From Solirubrobacterales bacterium (GTDB lineage Bacteria > Actinomycetota > Thermoleophilia > Solirubrobacterales > Solirubrobacteraceae): 32,710 nucleotides of DNA. Below the pieces are notes generated by a model. It was not told the DNA's origin. It made no database searches and saw nothing but the letters and a program-made list of their open reading frames with translations. Where the stretch lies: the NCBI GenBank assembly GCA_025963965.1, contig JAOPZS010000058.1, positions 1-32,710 on the forward strand, read 5' to 3'. Each line of letters begins with the position of its first letter. The first letter of the stretch is position 1. Position numbers and translations under genes: made by a program. Of this stretch, positions 30,265 to 32,710 are shown piece by piece.

Positions 30265-31455
30265 ATGCTCGCCACGTTGCTCGCGACGGTCGCGCTCGCG
30301 CCCAGTCTGTCGGTGTCCGGGACGACGCTGCACTGGACCCCGGTCGGCAGCGGCGCCTACAAAGTCAATGCCAAGGTGCAGGGCGTCGAAACGACGAACA
30401 CGATCGTCGAAGGGACGACCTACTCGCCGCCTGCCCAGCCAGGCGTGACGGTCGCCTACCGCGTCAAAGCGCGCGGCGAAAACGAATGGTCGAACACGGT
30501 CACGATCGCCTGGCCGGCCGAAAAACCGAAAGAAGAACCGCCCAAAGAAGAACCCAAACAGCCGCCCTCGATGCTGACCGGCGTCAACGCCGGGACCGAA
30601 TCGCTGGACTTGACGGCCGTCTCGGCGCTGCACGCGAAGGTCGTGCGCATCAATTTCGCTGCCTCCGAAGCGAACGCTCAGTGGCTGCTCGAATGGGACA
30701 AGCGCTACGCCGAACGGGGCGTCACGCTGCAGCCCGTGGCGCTGTTCGACGGCCGGGTGCTCAGCCCCTCTGAAGCCAAGGGCCTTGCCGCGCTCTCGAG
30801 GCTTCCGGGCCTGAAGAACGTCGAGCTCGGCAACGAGACCAGCTTCGGCTACCAGTACCACGACGGCTACTCCTCCTCCTCCTACAAGGAACGCGCGCGG
30901 CTGTATGCCGCGCGCGTCAAGGAAGCCGCCGAAGTGCTGAGCCCGCATGGCATCGGCGTGCTCGCCCAGGCCGAGGACGGCGGCTCCGGCTCCTCCACGT
31001 GGGTCAAAGAAGCGTTCGCAGCCGTGCCGGGACTCCCGAAATACGTGGCCGCCTGGGTGATTCACCCGTACTCCAACCAGCGCAGCGCGAGTCAGCCGGA
31101 CACCTACGGCGTCCCGAAGATGGAACGGATGGTCGCGAACCTCGCTGAACAGGGCGATACGACGACGCCGATCGCCGCGACCGAGTGGGGTGTCTCAACC
31201 GATCAGGGCCTGCCGCTGGACAACGGCTCGAGCCTCACGTTCGCCGAAGCCGGGAAGATCGTCGAAACGACGATCCCGAAGCTCGTCGTGGCGGCGAAGC
31301 GCCATCCCATCCAGAGCTTCCTCGTCTACCAGGTGCGCGACCAGCGCGAACACAACATCACCAAAGACCACGAAATGTATTTCGGCGCCCTGACCCATAC
31401 GGACGGCAACAAGGGCAGCTTCACGACGGCGATCGAAAAGCTGATGGCGGGCTAG
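30265..31455 (+). CDS. glycoside hydrolase-like protein (clan A TIM-barrel type) with N-terminal Fn3-like domain
   Basis: From ATG 30265 the protein has 396 residues. A short hydrophobic start (MLATLLATVALAPSL) could be a weak signal peptide. Residues ~17-84 look like an Fn3-type beta-sandwich, followed by a Lys/Glu/Pro linker (85-101). The rest resembles a clan GH-A barrel: VRINF early, ELGNE with Glu191 as the candidate acid/base, WVIHPYS in the middle, and ATEWG with Glu307 as the candidate nucleophile. The target sugar is unknown. By my count 25 of 29 Glu codons are GAA, opposite to the GAG habit of neighbouring genes, which suggests recent transfer or special codon selection. A structured leader precedes it. 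Confidence 0.75.
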   Translation: MLATLLATVALAPSLSVSGTTLHWTPVGSGAYKVNAKVQGVETTNTIVEGTTYSPPAQPGVTVAYRVKARGENEWSNTVTIAWPAEKPKEEPPKEEPKQPPSMLTGVNAGTESLDLTAVSALHAKVVRINFAASEANAQWLLEWDKRYAERGVTLQPVALFDGRVLSPSEAKGLAALSRLPGLKNVELGNETSFGYQYHDGYSSSSYKERARLYAARVKEAAEVLSPHGIGVLAQAEDGGSGSSTWVKEAFAAVPGLPKYVAAWVIHPYSNQRSASQPDTYGVPKMERMVANLAEQGDTTTPIAATEWGVSTDQGLPLDNGSSLTFAEAGKIVETTIPKLVVAAKRHPIQSFLVYQVRDQREHNITKDHEMYFGALTHTDGNKGSFTTAIEKLMAG

Positions 31456-31494
31456 CGACCCGGCCGCACGGCGGGCGGCTCGCTCGGGGGTAGC

Positions 31495-32331
31495 TCAGTT
31501 GTCCGTCGTCGCGGAGACGAGCGGCTCGGTCGCTGCGGGCTGCGTGTCGGCAGAGCTCGACGGCGGCGCGGCGAGGTCGGTGACGAGCGCCAGGGCGAAC
31601 CCGTCGTATCCCTTGCTGCCAACGGTCTGGACGGCGGTGATGTCAAGGCGCGGGTCGGCGCCCGCCAGCTCGTAGAAGCGGAGCACACCCTCGATTCCGC
31701 CCTCTTCGCGCCAGGGGTCATCCGCCTGCGGATCGACGATCGCGCCCTCGCCGACGACGTTGTCGGCGACGATCAGGCTTCCGGGACCGCCGAGCTGGAT
31801 CGCCCACTCGACGTAGCGCGACAGGTTGCGGTTGTCGGCGTCGATGAAGAACATGTCGAAGCGCCTCCCCTCCTCGGCCAGCGCCGGGAGCGTCTCGAGC
31901 GCCGGGCCGACACGCACCTCGACGAGATCCGCGAAGCCGGCGGCTGCGATGTTCCTGCGGGCGACCTCCGCGAAATGAGGATCGAACTCGAGCGTCACGA
32001 CCTCGCCGCCCTCGGGCAGCGCTCGCGCCAGCGAGATCGTCGAGTAGCCGCCGAGCGTGCCCAGCTCGAGGATGCGCCTGGCGCCGTGGATGCGAGCGAG
32101 CAGCTCCAGAAGCTTGCCCTGGTTGCGCGACACCGTGATCGGCGGCAGACCGCCCGCCTCGCCCTCGGCGAGCGCCGCGTCGAGCGCGGGGTCAGCCGGA
32201 AGGAGGCTCGCGCAGATGTGGTCGTCGACGGCCGCCCAGCGGGCGCTGGGATCGCCGATCAGGCGTGTGGCCAAACGCTGGCGCAGCCCGCTGCGAAGGC
32301 GTGATGGGAGAATGGAGAGGAAAGTGGGCAC
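31495..32331 (-). CDS. class I SAM-dependent O-methyltransferase (Methyltransf_3/COMT-like)
   Basis: The 278-residue protein has RILELGTLGGYSTISLA (86-102, SAM loop), VVTLEFDPHFAEVARRNI (111-128), FFIDADNRNLSRYVEWA (161-177, metal-binding Asp and Asn) and LIVADNVVGEG (186-196). This is the cation-dependent caffeoyl-CoA/catechol O-methyltransferase family, which usually runs to ~220 residues. The extra length is an N-terminal basic leader (residues 1-33) and a Ser/Thr-rich tail. The start is GTG 32331 with no clear ribosome-binding site, so part of the leader may not be translated. It would methylate a catechol-type hydroxyl; the substrate is unknown. Confidence 0.88.
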   Translation of the reverse strand: MPTFLSILPSRLRSGLRQRLATRLIGDPSARWAAVDDHICASLLPADPALDAALAEGEAGGLPPITVSRNQGKLLELLARIHGARRILELGTLGGYSTISLARALPEGGEVVTLEFDPHFAEVARRNIAAAGFADLVEVRVGPALETLPALAEEGRRFDMFFIDADNRNLSRYVEWAIQLGGPGSLIVADNVVGEGAIVDPQADDPWREEGGIEGVLRFYELAGADPRLDITAVQTVGSKGYDGFALALVTDLAAPPSSSADTQPAATEPLVSATTDN

Positions 32332-32373
32332 GGCCTGTATACGGACTCCGCGAGGGTCTGGATCCTTCCGGCG

Positions 32374-32649
32374 TCAGCGCGCCGGGCTGACGGCGAACCA
32401 GTCGAGCTTCAGGTGAGGCGAGCGTTCGCAGATCTCGCCGACCGCCTCGATCACGGCCTCGCGGCCGATTTCGATGCGTTCGTGCTGAGTCATCCAGGTC
32501 GAGGTCTCGCGGTCGAGGCGGGCCTGGATCTGGTTGCCGCGCTTGGAGAACAGCACGTCTCCGCGGCGGGCCGGCATGTGGTCGCCCAGCAGGCTCAGGA
32601 CATCCGCTGGAGACTTGACTGCGCTGTGTCTCGTGACTATGAAGGTCAT
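32374..32649 (-). CDS. small hypothetical protein, 91 residues
   Basis: The frame starts MTFIVTRHSAVKSPADVLSL at ATG 32649 and ends at TGA 32374-32376. It is mixed alpha/beta in character, with charged segments (ARLDRETSTWMTQHERIEIG) and a C-terminal CERSPHLKLDWFAVSPAR. There is no signal peptide or membrane helix. I do not recognise a family. It is followed 42 bp later by the O-methyltransferase gene on the same strand and has a promoter-like pair upstream, so it is likely a real gene, possibly the first of a two-gene unit. Confidence 0.65.
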   Translation of the reverse strand: MTFIVTRHSAVKSPADVLSLLGDHMPARRGDVLFSKRGNQIQARLDRETSTWMTQHERIEIGREAVIEAVGEICERSPHLKLDWFAVSPAR

Positions 32650-32655
32650 GAGCAG

Positions 32656-32683
32656 ATCGTAGCTGCCGGGCGCACGAAATCAA
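32656..32683 (-). promoter_or_regulatory. candidate promoter of the 91-residue gene, leaderless type
   Basis: On the minus strand TTGATT (32683-32678) and TACGAT (32661-32656) are 16 nt apart, and TACGAT ends 6 nt before the ATG. The transcript would start at or near the start codon. The remaining bases to the window edge show nothing else. Confidence 0.5.
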
Positions 32684-32710
32684 GATCCAAAATGTGGAGG
32701 TTTGCAGGGG

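Noticed and set aside
31486-31501. A sequence resembling the 5' end of a tRNA (GGGGGTAGCTCAGTTG)
   Set aside because: No anticodon arm, T-arm or matching acceptor 3' strand follows. The bases are the end of the O-methyltransferase gene and a short spacer, so I treat it as chance similarity; a remnant attachment site is possible but unsupported.
1-32710. CRISPR arrays, insertion sequences, toxin-antitoxin or defence genes
   Set aside because: I saw no regularly spaced direct repeats, transposase or integrase motifs, or paired small toxin-antitoxin genes.

Overview
The window is one continuous, gene-dense stretch of a high-GC bacterial chromosome. I call 31 protein genes, several of them incomplete or with uncertain starts. 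Overall composition, heavy use of GTG starts, ATGA/GTGA gene overlaps, ArsR/RpiR regulators, pdxST-type B6 synthesis and several apparent leaderless promoters point to an actinobacterium. The gene mix (RsbQ/RsbP pair, MpsC-like protein, PAS-GGDEF proteins, COG2907/DUF1365/CFA trio) fits class Thermoleophilia (Solirubrobacter/Conexibacter-like). That placement is inference; no rRNA or marker phylogeny is available here. I found no tRNA, rRNA, CRISPR array, transposase or prophage.

Layout. 1-4476: the end of a class III nucleotide cyclase, a glucose-1-phosphate cytidylyltransferase-like enzyme behind yebC, then divergently a phosphomannomutase/phosphoglucomutase coupled to a metallo-beta-lactamase hydrolase. 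4558-8264: a minus-strand block with an ArsR-SRPBCC pair, an RsbQ-RsbP energy-stress signalling pair and a MOSC protein. 8331-11492: pdxT and pdxS (pyridoxal phosphate synthase) separated by a long palindrome, a GNAT acetyltransferase and an RpiR-type regulator. 11631-16168: a four-gene lipid operon (flavin oxidoreductase, DUF1365, CFA-synthase-like methyltransferase, acyl-CoA dehydrogenase). 16195-21450: acetoacetyl-CoA synthetase, divergent from a class V PLP enzyme coupled to a GT39-like membrane glycosyltransferase. 21447-29493: Ppx/GppA phosphatase, a PAS-PAS-GGDEF cyclase, an aldo/keto reductase, a 45-residue protein, an exported protein of unknown function and a membrane GGDEF-PAS-PAS-EAL protein. 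29518-32649: an MpsC-like protein, a large intergenic region with a structured leader, a glycoside hydrolase-like protein with atypical codon use, an O-methyltransferase and a small unknown protein.

How the genes work together. The strongest functional units are: RsbQ-RsbP, which in Bacillus feeds energy stress to sigma-B through a PP2C phosphatase; PdxS-PdxT, which form the PLP synthase complex; the flavin oxidoreductase/DUF1365/CFA-like operon, which probably modifies unsaturated acyl chains of membrane phospholipids; and the second-messenger genes (nucleotide cyclase, two GGDEF proteins of which one also has EAL, and Ppx). The lipid operon and the structured leader before the glycoside hydrolase-like gene are the best places to look for undescribed biology. 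The CFA-like enzyme appears to carry Gln where E. coli CFA synthase has a bicarbonate-binding His.

Seven genes have a TANNNT hexamer ending 6-9 nt before the start codon, which suggests leaderless transcription. GC-rich hairpins without a T-run follow several stop codons.
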